A stretch of 64,000 bases of DNA from Gammaproteobacteria bacterium (GCA_016716465.1 JADJWH010000004.1:558001-622000); one strand, 5' to 3'. Positions 1 through 9,126 are shown, numbered from the stretch's first letter. The notes: generated from the letters alone by a model not told the origin. A program made the numbers and translations.

Positions 1-408
1 GGCATCTGGGGCGCCGCGGACCGCGCGACGGAGGTCCTCGCCGAGGTGGCGCCCTGGAACGAGGTGGAGCATCTCATCCTCTACAACAGCAGCGAGGACG
101 ACGCGCGGGTGGAGGAGGTGATGGCCGAAGGTCGGCGCGTGCTGGGCGCCATCCCCGGTGTGCGCCATGTCTACACCGGCCGCGCGCTCAAGGAAGGGAG
201 CAAATACCGCTATTGCTGGCTGGTGCGCTTCGTCCATCCGAAGGTCGTCGAGAGCTATCGCGATCACCCTGACCATGCGGCCTTCGCCGATACGCGGTTC
301 CGCCCGCTGGCGGCCGCCGGGCGGATCAGTATCGATTATCTGGAAACGGTTCCCGCATCGCCCGCGCCGGCGCAGGGATCTGCGACCGTTCGGCGCGCGC
401 CGGGTTGA
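1..408 (+). CDS. Dabb-domain (stress-responsive A/B barrel) protein, 5' end outside window
   Basis: The reading frame is already open at base 1 and closes at 408, so the true start lies upstream; the GTG at 46 is only the first internal candidate. The visible part has a strand-rich segment containing VEHLILYNSS, a central GVRHVYTGRAL and a YRDHPDHAAF segment, which is the usual layout of the ferredoxin-like Dabb fold (small dimeric proteins, mostly of unknown function). The last 20 residues are Pro/Ala rich and look disordered. No catalytic role can be assigned. The fold call is inferred from pattern, not from a search. Confidence 0.55.
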   Translation, partial: GIWGAADRATEVLAEVAPWNEVEHLILYNSSEDDARVEEVMAEGRRVLGAIPGVRHVYTGRALKEGSKYRYCWLVRFVHPKVVESYRDHPDHAAFADTRFRPLAAAGRISIDYLETVPASPAPAQGSATVRRAPG

Positions 409-512
409 TCGGCAGCCCCGTAGCGGACGGCCGTTGCGGAAACGACGCGAAAATTCCGCGAGGCATTGGAGTGTCTCGTACCGGACGGGTAAATACGCGG
501 GGGGAGGAGACC

Positions 513-881
513 ATGCCGATGTCCCTGATCGATGAGTTCACACCGCTGCGCACCCTCCCGCGCGCCTTGCCGGCGAGCTGCTTCAACACCGTGCGCCTGG
601 CCCAGCTGCGCATGGGCGAGCCGCTGCGCCTGCAGGTGCCGGGCCTGCGTTTGCTTGAATGTATCCTCGAGCGCGAGGCCTGGGTCTGTGTCGACAGCCG
701 GCTCGATCATCTGCCCCTGATCGCCTGGACCGGGTTTCGCGTCGCGGGCCGGGCCCTGCATGAGGACGTGTGCTGCGAGCAGCGCCTCTATCATATTCAT
801 GCCGGCCTGCTGATGGGTCCCGCCCTGGACGCGATCGAGCGCGCGGCGGCGGATGCGCTGGGTAACGCGGAGCAACGCTGA
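513..881 (+). CDS. Hypothetical protein, 122 aa
   Basis: The ATG at 513 was chosen because a strong purine-rich ribosome binding site (GGGGGAGGAGA, 500-510) precedes it; the frame is open further upstream but without such a signal. The product is small, soluble in appearance and Leu/Arg rich, with three cysteines and no signal peptide or membrane segment. I do not recognise the family. It converges on glk and ends 17 bases from the glk stop. Codon use matches the surrounding chromosome, so it looks like a resident gene. Confidence 0.55.
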   Translation: MPMSLIDEFTPLRTLPRALPASCFNTVRLAQLRMGEPLRLQVPGLRLLECILEREAWVCVDSRLDHLPLIAWTGFRVAGRALHEDVCCEQRLYHIHAGLLMGPALDAIERAAADALGNAEQR

Positions 882-897
882 ACCGGCACGCGCCGGT

Positions 898-1902
898 TCA
901 GCCGGCGGCATGCGCGGCGAAGCCCGCCGCGCCGAGCAGTCCGACCTTCGGATTGATCACCACCGCGATCGGTATCTCCGCCGTCAGGTGCGACATGCGC
1001 CCCTTGTGGTTGAAGGCCGCCAGGAAGCGGCCGTCGGCCAGGCGCGGGAGGATGCGCGGGGCGATGCCGCCGGCGATGTAGAGCCCGCCGTAGGGCAGCG
1101 TGAGCAGGGCGAGATTGCCGGCGTGCGCGCCGTAGATCGAGACGAACAGCTCCAGAGCCTCGCCCGCGAGCGTCTCGCCGCGGGTCAGCGCATGTTCGGT
1201 CACGGCCGCGGCGGCGTCCTGGTTCTGCATCCGCCGCGCGAGGTCGGTATCGACCCGGTCCGGGTGGCGCGCGCACAGATATTCGTGGATCGCGACCAGG
1301 CCCGGTCCCGACAGCAGGCGTTCGATGGAGACATGGTCGTAGCGCTGCGCCAGCCAGACGAGCAGATCGCGCTGCACCGCGCCGTTCGGCGCGAAGTCGA
1401 CATGCCCGCCTTCGGTGGGCAGCACCCGGTAGCGCGCGCCGTCCCAGGCGAGCAGCGCCGTGCCCAGGCCGGTGCCGGCGCCGAGCACGGCGCGCGGCGC
1501 CGCGGCCCGCGGCCGTCCCGGCTGCAGGATCACGAGATCGTTCTCACCCAGCAGTTCGATGCCGTGACCCACGGCCTGAAAGTCGTTGATCAGGCGTACC
1601 GAGGGCAGCGCGAAGGTGGCGGCGAGGCGACGGTTGTCGAGGCGCCAGCTCAGGTTGGTCACACGCGCCATCTCGCTGTCCGCCGCCGTGATCACCGGTC
1701 CGGCGACCGCGAAACAGGCGCGCCGGATCTCGCGCTGGGCGGGTTCTAGGCGGGCGAGGAAATCGGCGAGCACGGTCTCGAAATCGGGGTACGTGCCGCT
1801 GTCGTAGCGCTGCTCGCGAATGACGCGGATCCCGTCGTCGGTATGTTCCGCCAGCGCGAGCAGCGTCTTCGTACCGCCGATATCGGCCGCGAGCAGCTTC
1901 AT
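898..1902 (-). CDS. glk: Glucokinase
   Basis: ATP-dependent phosphorylation of glucose to glucose 6-phosphate in the cytoplasm. The protein is 334 aa, near the usual 320-340 for the bacterial Glk family. The N-terminus carries the phosphate-binding loop ADIGGTKTLLAL, followed by INDFQAVGHG, the glycine-rich LGAGTGLGTALL and the sugar-site segment EGGHVDF. The start at 1902 puts the ADIGGT loop four residues in, as in the family; the frame is open upstream but that stretch lies in pgl on the same strand. It lies one base after pgl and is probably translated from the same mRNA, giving a short glucose to 6-phosphogluconate segment (glucose-6-phosphate dehydrogenase is not in view). Confidence 0.9.
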   Translation of the reverse strand: MKLLAADIGGTKTLLALAEHTDDGIRVIREQRYDSGTYPDFETVLADFLARLEPAQREIRRACFAVAGPVITAADSEMARVTNLSWRLDNRRLAATFALPSVRLINDFQAVGHGIELLGENDLVILQPGRPRAAAPRAVLGAGTGLGTALLAWDGARYRVLPTEGGHVDFAPNGAVQRDLLVWLAQRYDHVSIERLLSGPGLVAIHEYLCARHPDRVDTDLARRMQNQDAAAAVTEHALTRGETLAGEALELFVSIYGAHAGNLALLTLPYGGLYIAGGIAPRILPRLADGRFLAAFNHKGRMSHLTAEIPIAVVINPKVGLLGAAGFAAHAAG

Positions 1903-1903
1903 C

Positions 1904-2647
1904 TCAGACGCCCGGCAGCAGGCGGGCGGCGGCGTGGTCGACGAACCATTCGAGCTCGCCGTGCGGCCGCAGGCGCGCGGCCGGATAACGGTCGCCCGTC
2001 TTCCCGAGCACATCCCGGACGATGTCCGCCTTGCCATCGCCGGCGACGAGCAGCGCGACGTGGCGCGCGGCGTCGATCACCGGGTAGGTCAGGCTGATGC
2101 GCCAGGCCCGCAGTTTGTCGACGTGCACCGCCGCGGTCCACGCGCGGCGTTCGTCGAGGATGGCGGTGTCCGGAAACAGCGAGGCGACGTGGCCGTCGGG
2201 TCCGAGGCCGAGCAGCACCAGGTCAAAGCGCCCGCTTGCCTCGCCGTGCGCGCGGGGCAAATGGTGGTGGAGGAGATCCGCGTAGCGTCGCGCGGCCGCG
2301 CGGGGATCGGGGTCCTCGGCCTCGATGCGATGGATCTGCGCCGGCGGCAGCGCGACCTGGCTCAACAGGGCCTCGTTCGCCATGCGGTAGTTACTGTCCG
2401 GGTGATCGGGGGCGACACAGCGCTCGTCACCGAAGTAGACGTGCGTCGCGTCCCAGTCGATGTCATCGCGGAATTCGGTGGCGAGCGTCCGGTACAGCAG
2501 GCGCGGCGTGGAACCGCCGGCGAGCGCGACGTGAAAACCGCGATGGTCCTCCTGGGCCGCGCGCGCGAGCGCCGCGAAGCGCGCCGCCGCGGCATGCGCC
2601 AGCGCCGCGGTGTCGGTGTGGATATGCAGGCGACGGTCGCCGTCCAT
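1904..2647 (-). CDS. pgl: 6-phosphogluconolactonase
   Basis: Hydrolyses 6-phosphogluconolactone to 6-phosphogluconate in the oxidative pentose phosphate pathway. 247 aa, typical for the DevB/SOL type. Visible family motifs are LAGGSTPRLLY near residue 45, YFGDERCVAPDHPDSNYRMA, and LLGLGPDGHVASLFPD around the middle. The start at 2647 is supported by AGGAGG a few bases upstream on the minus strand. It is the first gene of a two-gene unit with glk. Function follows from family membership; nothing in the sequence is unusual. Confidence 0.92.
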   Translation of the reverse strand: MDGDRRLHIHTDTAALAHAAAARFAALARAAQEDHRGFHVALAGGSTPRLLYRTLATEFRDDIDWDATHVYFGDERCVAPDHPDSNYRMANEALLSQVALPPAQIHRIEAEDPDPRAAARRYADLLHHHLPRAHGEASGRFDLVLLGLGPDGHVASLFPDTAILDERRAWTAAVHVDKLRAWRISLTYPVIDAARHVALLVAGDGKADIVRDVLGKTGDRYPAARLRPHGELEWFVDHAAARLLPGV

Positions 2648-2831
2648 GCTGCCTCCTGGGTGTGCGGCTAAAAGTAGCAGGCTTTCCGCGGCGAGAAAAG
2701 TCCGCGCCAGCCGACAAGTCCGCGTCATTCTGGGGAATTTGTCACATGTGCCGGCTTGACCGCGTATCGGGCCCGGCCTAAGCTAGCCGCAAGAATCCTA
2801 GTACGCAAGAATTAGCCGGAGGGGGCGAGAA

Positions 2832-3308
2832 GTGATTGCGTGGGAATGGTTGATCCCGGTCCTGTTGCTGGGCCTGGCGGGCGGTTTCCTGCTCGGGTGG
2901 GGCGGGGGGCAGGGGCAGCAGTCCAGAAAGGCCGACCGTGAGCTGCGGGATACGCGCGATGAACTGGCGCGCTACCGCGATCGGGTCGTCACCCATTTTT
3001 CCTCCACCGCCGACCTCGTCAACGCGCTGTCCGCGAACTACGCCGCCTTGCATCGGCAGATGACGCAGGATGCGCAGGAACTGTGCGGCGGACGTGAACC
3101 CAACATCAAGGGCATCAGCGTGAATGAAGGCGGCGAGGACCAAGCGGTCCCGGCCCAGCGCACGCTCGTCTTGACCCCGCTGCCGCTCCCGGAGGAAAAG
3201 TCCATCGCGTCCCGTCTGGCGCCTTCCGGCCACACCAAGGGCTGGTACCGGGAGTCCGCCTCCGATGATGAGATCAGCGATTACGTCAAGGAAGACCCGC
3301 GCTACTGA
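2832..3308 (+). CDS. zapG: YhcB/ZapG family (DUF1043) inner-membrane protein
   Basis: 158 aa beginning with GTG behind a GGAGGGGG-type ribosome binding site. One N-terminal membrane helix (about residues 5-24, with GLAGGFLLGW) is followed by a charged helical segment (LRDTRDELARYRDRVV) and the conserved THFSSTADLVNALSANYAAL region of the YhcB family. The C-terminal third is low complexity and acidic. In enterobacteria the family links cell division with envelope synthesis; that role is known for the family, not shown here. Its last codons overlap the end of folA on the other strand by 7 bases (tail to tail). Confidence 0.8.
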   Translation: MIAWEWLIPVLLLGLAGGFLLGWGGGQGQQSRKADRELRDTRDELARYRDRVVTHFSSTADLVNALSANYAALHRQMTQDAQELCGGREPNIKGISVNEGGEDQAVPAQRTLVLTPLPLPEEKSIASRLAPSGHTKGWYRESASDDEISDYVKEDPRY

Positions 3309-3820
3309 TCGCGCGCGCGGTCCTCTATAGCCGCCATTTTCCGTTCGAGCACGATGAAGCTGTACGGGTGGGGATTCTTGCCGTCGGCGGGATGGTCCTC
3401 GCGCCGCGTCTCAAGCCATGCGGCGGTGTCCAGCGGAGGGAACACGGTATCGCCGGCGAACTCCGCGCCGATCTCCGTCAGATAGACCCGCCGCGCCCGC
3501 GCCAGCGCCTGCCGGTAGATCGACGCGCCCCCGATCACCATCACCTCGTCCCGGTCGCGGCAGTGTTCGTAGGCGGCCTCGAGCGAGGCCAGCACGACGC
3601 AGCCCTCCGCACGGTAATCCGGATCGCGGCTGATCACGATGTTATCGCGCCCCGGCAGCGGCCGTCCGATCGACTCATGCGTCTTGCGCCCCATCACCAC
3701 CGGCTTGCCGAGCGTCACGGCGCGGAAATACCGGAGATCGGCGGGCAGGTGCCAGGGCAGCGCATTGTCGCGCCCGATCACCCGATTGCGCCCCATCGCC
3801 ACGACCAGCGCAACGATCAT
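3302..3820 (-). CDS. folA: Dihydrofolate reductase
   Basis: Reduces dihydrofolate to tetrahydrofolate with NADPH. 172 aa. Family motifs in order: MIVALVVAMGRNRVIGRDN, LPWHLPADLRYFRAVTLG, VVMGRKTHESIGRPLPGR, and VIGGASIYRQAL (NADPH-binding GG). The start at 3820 is the ATG that gives the canonical N-terminus. It is the last gene of the lgt-thyA-folA run, with 2 bases between thyA and this start, which fits the folate recycling need created by thymidylate synthase. Confidence 0.95.
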   Translation of the reverse strand: MIVALVVAMGRNRVIGRDNALPWHLPADLRYFRAVTLGKPVVMGRKTHESIGRPLPGRDNIVISRDPDYRAEGCVVLASLEAAYEHCRDRDEVMVIGGASIYRQALARARRVYLTEIGAEFAGDTVFPPLDTAAWLETRREDHPADGKNPHPYSFIVLERKMAAIEDRARDQ

Positions 3821-3822
3821 GG

Positions 3823-4617
3823 TCAGACCGCCACGGGCGCCTTGATGTGCGCGTGGGCCTGGTAACCGGTCAGGGTGAAATCCTCGAACACGAAATCGAA
3901 CAGCGAGGTGCGCGCCGGATTGAGGCGCATCGTCGGGGCCGGGTAGGGTGCGCGCGCGAGCTGGGTCTCCGTCTGTTCGAGGTGGTTCAGGTACAGATGC
4001 GCGTCGCCCAGCGTATGGATGAATTCGCCCGGCTTGAGGCCGCTCACCTGCGCCATCATCAGCGTGAGCAGGGCGTAGGAGGCGATGTTGAACGGCACGC
4101 CGAGAAAGATGTCGGCGCTGCGCTGATAGAGCTGGCAGGAGAGGCGGCCGTCGGCGACGTAGAACTGGAAGAAGGCATGACAGGGCGGCAGCTTCATGCG
4201 GTCGATGTCGGCCACGTTCCACGCGCTGACGATCAGGCGGCGCGAATCCGGATTGCGTCGGATCTCCTCCGCCACCCAGCGGATCTGGTCGATATGTCCG
4301 CCGTCGCGGGCCGGCCAGCGGCGCCACTGGGAGCCATAGACCGGCCCCAGCTCGCCGTTTTCGTCGGCCCATTCGTTCCAGATCGTCACCCCGTTCTCAT
4401 TCAGATAGCGGATGTTGGTTTCCCCGCGCAGGAACCACAGCAGTTCGTGAATGATGCTCTTCAGGTGCAGCTTCTTGGTGGTGACCAGCGGGAAGCCGGC
4501 GGCGAGATCGAAGCGCATCTGATAGCCGAACACGCTCAGCGTCCCGGTGCGGGTGCGGTCCTCCTTGTGCACGCCGTGGTCGCGCACATGGCGCAGCAGA
4601 TCGAGGTATTGTTTCAT
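3823..4617 (-). CDS. thyA: Thymidylate synthase (ThyA type)
   Basis: Converts dUMP to dTMP using methylenetetrahydrofolate. 264 aa, the standard length of the short bacterial form. The catalytic cysteine is C146 in the segment LPPCHAFFQFYV, followed by QRSADIFLGVPFNIASYA, which holds the dUMP-binding Arg/Ser/Asp and the family signature. Its ATG overlaps the lgt stop by 4 bases (translational coupling). folA follows directly downstream. Confidence 0.97.
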   Translation of the reverse strand: MKQYLDLLRHVRDHGVHKEDRTRTGTLSVFGYQMRFDLAAGFPLVTTKKLHLKSIIHELLWFLRGETNIRYLNENGVTIWNEWADENGELGPVYGSQWRRWPARDGGHIDQIRWVAEEIRRNPDSRRLIVSAWNVADIDRMKLPPCHAFFQFYVADGRLSCQLYQRSADIFLGVPFNIASYALLTLMMAQVSGLKPGEFIHTLGDAHLYLNHLEQTETQLARAPYPAPTMRLNPARTSLFDFVFEDFTLTGYQAHAHIKAPVAV

Positions 4618-5420
4618 CGGAGGGGCGCCTCGCGCGTGGAGTTGTGCCGGTGCGCCAGCCACCACAGCACGGCGCCGGCCGCGAGCATCGGCAGACAGAG
4701 CAGTTGGCCCATGGTGAGCCAGCCGGCGGCGATGAAGCCGAGCTGTTCGTCCGGGGTGCGGGCGAATTCGACCAGGAAGCGGAACGTGCCGTAGCCGAGG
4801 AGGAACAGGGCGGACACCGCCATGGTCGGACGCGGCTTGCGCGCGTACAGCCACAGGATGATGAACAGCAGCACGCCTTCGAGCAGCATCTCGTAGAGCT
4901 GCGAGGGATGGCGCGGCAGGCCGCCGGCGCGCGGATCGGGAAACACCATGGCCCAGGGCACGTCCGTCACGCGGCCCCACAGTTCGCCGTTGATGAAGTT
5001 GCCGAGGCGGCCGGCGCCGAGGCCGAGCGGGATCAGCGGGGCGGTGAAGTCGGCGATCTCGAAGAACCGCCGCCCGCGCCGGCGCGCGAACAGCGCCATC
5101 GCGGTGATCACGCCGAGCAGGCCGCCGTGAAAAGACATCCCGCCCTGCCAGATCTTGAGGATGTTGAGCGGCTCGGCCAGATAGGCGGAGAAGTCATAGA
5201 ACAGGATATAGCCGAGGCGCCCGCCGAGGATCACGCCGAGGGCGGCGTAGAACACCAGATCGGAGAGGTCCTGGGCATTGAGGTACGGAAACAGCCGCAG
5301 CCGACGCCGGCCCAGCCACCACGCGGCGGCGAAACCGATCAGATACATCAGGCCGTACCAGTGGACCTTGAGCGGGCCCAGCTGCACCGCCACGGGATCG
5401 ATGTCGGGGTAGATCAGCAC
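4614..5420 (-). CDS. lgt: Prolipoprotein diacylglyceryl transferase
   Basis: Transfers a diacylglyceryl group from phosphatidylglycerol to the lipobox cysteine of prolipoproteins in the inner membrane. 268 aa with about seven hydrophobic segments. Hallmarks visible: HWYGLMYLIGF near the N-terminus, GGRLGYILFYD, GMSFHGGLLG, and the Lgt signature LGAGRLGNFINGELWGR. It is the first gene of lgt-thyA-folA, an arrangement common in gammaproteobacteria. Several lipoprotein substrates with clear lipoboxes are encoded in this window. Confidence 0.95.
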   Translation of the reverse strand: MLIYPDIDPVAVQLGPLKVHWYGLMYLIGFAAAWWLGRRRLRLFPYLNAQDLSDLVFYAALGVILGGRLGYILFYDFSAYLAEPLNILKIWQGGMSFHGGLLGVITAMALFARRRGRRFFEIADFTAPLIPLGLGAGRLGNFINGELWGRVTDVPWAMVFPDPRAGGLPRHPSQLYEMLLEGVLLFIILWLYARKPRPTMAVSALFLLGYGTFRFLVEFARTPDEQLGFIAAGWLTMGQLLCLPMLAAGAVLWWLAHRHNSTREAPLR

Positions 5421-5442
5421 GGGGCCCAGTATAACAACCGGG

Positions 5443-6633
5443 TCAGCTCGCGCGGTACACGCGCGCGATGAAGCATTTCAGATAGGCCGTCTCCGGGATC
5501 GCGGGATGGACCGGGTGGTCCGGTCCCTGGTGGCCCTGTTCGAGGATCTGCAGCATGCGGTCGGCGTGCAGCGCCGCCTGCTGCAGCGCGCCGCGCAGCT
5601 CGTCCGCCGCGAGGTGAAAGGAGCAGGAGGCGGTGATCAGGATGCCGTCCGCGTCGAGCAGCTCCATCGCGAGCTGATTGAGGCGCTGATACGCGCGCGT
5701 CCCCGCCGCCTTGTCCTTGCGCCGCTTGATGAAGGCGGGTGGATCGAGCACGATCACCTCGAAGGTCTCGCCGGCCTCGCGCAGCGCCTTCAGCAGGGCG
5801 AAGGCCTCGCCGTGACGCGCCTCGACGCGGTCGGCGAGGTCGTTGAGACGCGCGTTGTGCAGCAGCAGGTCGAGCGCGGGGCGCGACTCGTCGATGCAGA
5901 CCACTTCCCGCGCGCCCCCGGCCGCGGCCTGGAGGCCCCAGGCCCCGCTGTAGCTGAAGACGTCGAGCACGCGCCGGCCGCGCACGTAGGCGGGCAGGCG
6001 CGCGCGGTTCAGGCGATGGTCATAGAACCAGCCGGTCTTCTGTCCGGTGAGCGGTTCGAGCTCGAAGCGGAGCCCGTTTTCCTCCACCATGACCCGCTCC
6101 GGCGCGGCGGGCAGCGCCTCGACGTACGGAGACAGCCCCTCGAGGGCGCGGATCGGCGCGTCGTTGCGCAGCACCACCGCCGTCGGCTGCATCACCCGAT
6201 GCAGGGCCTCCAGCACGGCGTCGCGACAGCGCTCCATGCCGGCGGTGGTCAGCTGTACCGTGAAGACCTGGTCGTAGCGGTCGATCACCAGGCCCGGCAG
6301 GCCATCGCTCTCGCCGTAGACCAGGCGGTAGAACGGCTGCTCGAACAGGCGCTTGCGCAGCGCCGCCGCGGTGGCGATGCGGCCGGCGAACCAGTCGGCC
6401 CCGGGCGTCACGTCGGGGGACCGGTCGAGCAGCCGGGCGCAGATCAGGGAATGCGGGTTGACGTAGACGGTGCCGAGCGGCCGCTCGCGGTAATCCCTCA
6501 GCAGGGCCGTCTCGCCCGGCTCAAAGGCCGTCAGCGGGGTGACCGCCACGTCGATCTCGTTGCTGTACACCCACAGGTGCCCGGCGCGCAGCCGGTGCTC
6601 CTCGTTTTTCCGTAACTGCAAGGTCTTGCGCAT
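5443..6633 (-). CDS. rlmI: 23S rRNA (cytosine-C5)-methyltransferase, RlmI type
   Basis: 396 aa. An N-terminal PUA-like RNA-binding domain (to about residue 75, with the HLWVYSNEI segment) is followed by an EEHAD-type domain (LVYGESDGLPGLVIDRY) and a Rossmann methyltransferase domain. The SAM site is VLDVFSYSGAWGLQAAAGGA, with VVCIDES after it; LDPPAF is the catalytic-site motif and ITASCSFHL lies where RlmI carries its conserved cysteine. RlmI methylates C1962 of 23S rRNA in E. coli; the exact position here is inferred from the family. The gene is monocistronic, transcribed away from fbp. Confidence 0.88.
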   Translation of the reverse strand: MRKTLQLRKNEEHRLRAGHLWVYSNEIDVAVTPLTAFEPGETALLRDYRERPLGTVYVNPHSLICARLLDRSPDVTPGADWFAGRIATAAALRKRLFEQPFYRLVYGESDGLPGLVIDRYDQVFTVQLTTAGMERCRDAVLEALHRVMQPTAVVLRNDAPIRALEGLSPYVEALPAAPERVMVEENGLRFELEPLTGQKTGWFYDHRLNRARLPAYVRGRRVLDVFSYSGAWGLQAAAGGAREVVCIDESRPALDLLLHNARLNDLADRVEARHGEAFALLKALREAGETFEVIVLDPPAFIKRRKDKAAGTRAYQRLNQLAMELLDADGILITASCSFHLAADELRGALQQAALHADRMLQILEQGHQGPDHPVHPAIPETAYLKCFIARVYRAS

Positions 6634-6791
6634 GGGGCGTGGCCAGTGTCCGGCCGGGTATCCGGTTTATTTTGCGGGCAAATACTAGCATAATATCCGG
6701 CTCTTCAGGCGCGGATTCCCGCCCCGGAACGCGGCGGGCGCCGGCGTCCGGCGGGACCGGCACCGAATCACTGCGTAAGGGGTAACGACAC

Positions 6792-7799
6792 ATGCAACTC
6801 GGCGAGACGATTACACAATTCATCACCCAGGAACAGCGGCGCGTGGGCGGGACCGGCGATTTCACCGCCGTGCTCAACGATACCCTGACGGCGTGCAAGG
6901 CGATCGCCAACGCGGTGAACAAGGGCGCACTGGTCGGCGTGCTCGGCAGCGCCGAGAAGGAGAACGTGCAGGGCGAGACCCAGAAGAAGCTCGACGTCAT
7001 CTCCAATATGATGATGATCAAGAGCAACGAGTGGGGCGGCCATCTCGCCGGCATGGCCTCGGAGGAGATGGACGACGTCTATCCGATCCCGGACGGCTAT
7101 CCGGTCGGCAAGTACCTGCTGGTGTTTGACCCCCTGGACGGCTCCTCCAACATCGACGTCAACATCTCGGTCGGCACGATCTTCTCGATCCTGCGCTGTC
7201 CGGAGGGCGTGAGCAAGCCGACGGCGAAGGACTTCCTCCAGCCGGGCACGCGCCAGGTCTGCGCCGGCTATGCCCTGTACGGGCCCGCCACCATGCTGGT
7301 GATGACCACCGGCCAGGGCGTCAACGGTTTCACGCTCGACCGCAACGTCGGCGAGTTCATCCTCACCCACACCAATATGCGCATCCCGGAGAGCACGCGG
7401 GAGTTCGCCATCAATGCCTCCAACGGCCGTTTCTGGGAGCCGCCGGTCAAGCGCTACATCGACGAATGCCTGGCCGGCAAGGAAGGCCCGCGCAAGGAGA
7501 ACTTCAACATGCGCTGGGTCGCCTCCATGGTGGCCGAGGTGCACCGCATCCTGACCCGCGGCGGCATCTTCCTGTATCCGAAGGACACCAAGGATCCGGG
7601 CAAGGAAGGCCGCCTGCGCCTGATGTACGAGGCCAACCCGATGTCCTTCATCGTCGAGCAGGCCGGCGGCGTCAGCACCACCGGCCGCGCGCGCATCATG
7701 GATATCCAGCCGCGCGACCTGCACCAGCGCGTCCCGGTCATCCTCGGCTCCCGCCAGGAAGTCGAGCGCGTGGCCTCCTACCACAAAGAGATGTCCTGA
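6792..7799 (+). CDS. fbp: Fructose-1,6-bisphosphatase class 1
   Basis: Dephosphorylates fructose 1,6-bisphosphate for gluconeogenesis and the Calvin cycle. 335 aa, normal for class 1. Metal-site and active-site motifs are seen: SNEWGGHLAGMASEE, then the LVFDPLDGSSNIDVNISVG signature, NMRWVASMVAEVHRIL, and YEANPMSFIVEQAGG. The ATG at 6792 gives MQLGETITQF, a standard N-terminus. An AT-rich stretch with TAGCATAATAT (6686-6696) upstream is a plausible promoter. Together with the phosphoribulokinase at 22.8-23.6 kb it points to CO2 fixation. Confidence 0.96.
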   Translation: MQLGETITQFITQEQRRVGGTGDFTAVLNDTLTACKAIANAVNKGALVGVLGSAEKENVQGETQKKLDVISNMMMIKSNEWGGHLAGMASEEMDDVYPIPDGYPVGKYLLVFDPLDGSSNIDVNISVGTIFSILRCPEGVSKPTAKDFLQPGTRQVCAGYALYGPATMLVMTTGQGVNGFTLDRNVGEFILTHTNMRIPESTREFAINASNGRFWEPPVKRYIDECLAGKEGPRKENFNMRWVASMVAEVHRILTRGGIFLYPKDTKDPGKEGRLRLMYEANPMSFIVEQAGGVSTTGRARIMDIQPRDLHQRVPVILGSRQEVERVASYHKEMS

Positions 7800-7800
7800 A

Positions 7801-7850
7801 TCCCGCCGCCTCCCGCGTGGGCCGGCGCGAACCGTCGGCCCGCGGCGGGA
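7801..7850 (+). terminator. GC-rich hairpin after fbp, terminator-like
   Basis: A perfect 9-base inverted repeat (TCCCGCCGC at 7801-7809, GCGGCGGGA at 7842-7850) starts two bases after the fbp stop and encloses a second GGGCCG/CGGCCC pair. No clear T tract follows, so intrinsic termination is plausible rather than certain. Confidence 0.5.
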
Positions 7851-7933
7851 GGGGCCTTCACCCCCAGAAAAATTCCGGTCATCGCCGCGCCGCGGGGTAC
7901 AGGTTTCGCGCGTATTTCCTCGCGGCGGGCGCT

Positions 7934-7961
7934 TTGTCGGAACGGGCAGTCCGGGTATAGT
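7934..7961 (+). promoter_or_regulatory. Candidate sigma-70 promoter of the gcv cluster
   Basis: TTGTCG at 7934-7939 and TATAGT at 7956-7961 are separated by 16 bases, 68 bases before gcvT. The -10 lies in the only AT-rich patch of this intergenic region. Assignment is by pattern only. Confidence 0.4.
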
Positions 7962-8028
7962 ATGATTTCTTTGAAACGCGCGCGGGACGGTTGGGGCCGC
8001 GCGGTATCCAGCAAGCGAAGCCATCTCC

Positions 8029-9126
8029 ATGGGTCACAGGACGCCTCTCTATAACGAGCACGTGCGGCACGGCGCGAAGATCGTCGATTTCGCCGGCTGG
8101 GACATGCCCTTGCACTACGGATCCCAGCTCGAGGAACATCGCCAGGTGCGCACCGACGCGGGCATGTTCGACGTCTCGCACATGACCGTCAGCGACGTCG
8201 GCGGCGCGCGCGCGCTCGATTTCCTGCGCCACATGTTCGCCAACGACGTGGCGCGGCTGGACGCCGGCAAGGCGCTCTACACCTGCATGCTGAACGAGAG
8301 CGGCGGCGTCATCGACGACCTCATCGTCTATCGCCTGAACACGCAGCACTTCCGCCTCATCACCAACGCCGCCACGCGCGACAAGGATCTGGCCTGGCTG
8401 ATGCGTCACGCCGCCGACTTCGGCGTGACATTGGACGCGCACAAGGACTATGCCCTGATCGCCGTGCAGGGTCCGCAGGCGCGCGACAAGGTGCACGCCG
8501 TGTTGAAGGATGAGACCGCGCGCGCCGCGGTCGCGGGGCTCGGGGTATTTCGTTCGACCCAGATCGGGGCGGTGTTCGTCTCGCGCACCGGTTACACCGG
8601 CGAGGACGGCTACGAGATCCTGGTGCCCGCCGCGCAGGCGCCGGCGTTCTGGGCCTCGCTGCACGCGGCTGGCGTCCGGCCCATCGGGCTCGGCGCGCGC
8701 GACACGCTGCGGCTGGAGGCCGGCATGGCGCTCTACGGCTCGGACATGGACGAGGCGGTTTCACCGCTGGAATGCGGGCTGACCTGGACCGTGGCCTGGA
8801 ATCCGCCCGAGCGCGATTTCATCGGACGCGCCGTCCTCGAGGCGCAGCGCGCGCATCCGCCGCGCAAGATGATCGGCCTGGTGCTGCGCGAGGGCGGCGT
8901 GCTGCGCGCCCACCAGCAGGTCTACGCCGGCGACCGCGCGGTCGGCGAGATCACCAGCGGCAGTTTCTCGCCGTTCCTGCAATGCTCCGTCGCGCTCGCG
9001 CGCGTGGACGGCAATACCACGGGCGAGTGCGCGGTGGACGTGCGCGGCCGCCGCCTGCCCGTACGGGTGGTGACGCCGCCCTTCGTGCGTCACGGCAAGA
9101 GCTGCATCGATGGGCTCCAGGCATGA
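8029..9126 (+). CDS. gcvT: Glycine cleavage system T protein (aminomethyltransferase)
   Basis: Transfers the methylene group from the aminomethyl-lipoyl arm of GcvH to tetrahydrofolate, releasing ammonia. 365 aa, the usual length. Seen: HGAKIVDFAGWDMPLHYG at the N-terminus, MFDVSHM, GGVIDDLIVYRL (the Asp that contacts folate), and the C-terminal barrel with EITSGSFSPFLQCSVALA. First gene of gcvT-gcvH-gcvPA-tpx-gcvPB; gcvH follows after 54 bases. No glycine riboswitch could be recognised upstream. Confidence 0.95.
   Translation: MGHRTPLYNEHVRHGAKIVDFAGWDMPLHYGSQLEEHRQVRTDAGMFDVSHMTVSDVGGARALDFLRHMFANDVARLDAGKALYTCMLNESGGVIDDLIVYRLNTQHFRLITNAATRDKDLAWLMRHAADFGVTLDAHKDYALIAVQGPQARDKVHAVLKDETARAAVAGLGVFRSTQIGAVFVSRTGYTGEDGYEILVPAAQAPAFWASLHAAGVRPIGLGARDTLRLEAGMALYGSDMDEAVSPLECGLTWTVAWNPPERDFIGRAVLEAQRAHPPRKMIGLVLREGGVLRAHQQVYAGDRAVGEITSGSFSPFLQCSVALARVDGNTTGECAVDVRGRRLPVRVVTPPFVRHGKSCIDGLQA

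Noticed and set aside
7800..8028. Possible glycine riboswitch upstream of gcvT
   Set aside because: No tandem aptamer-like conserved GGAGAG...GCACCG pattern could be recognised; only a terminator-like hairpin and a promoter-like element are visible.
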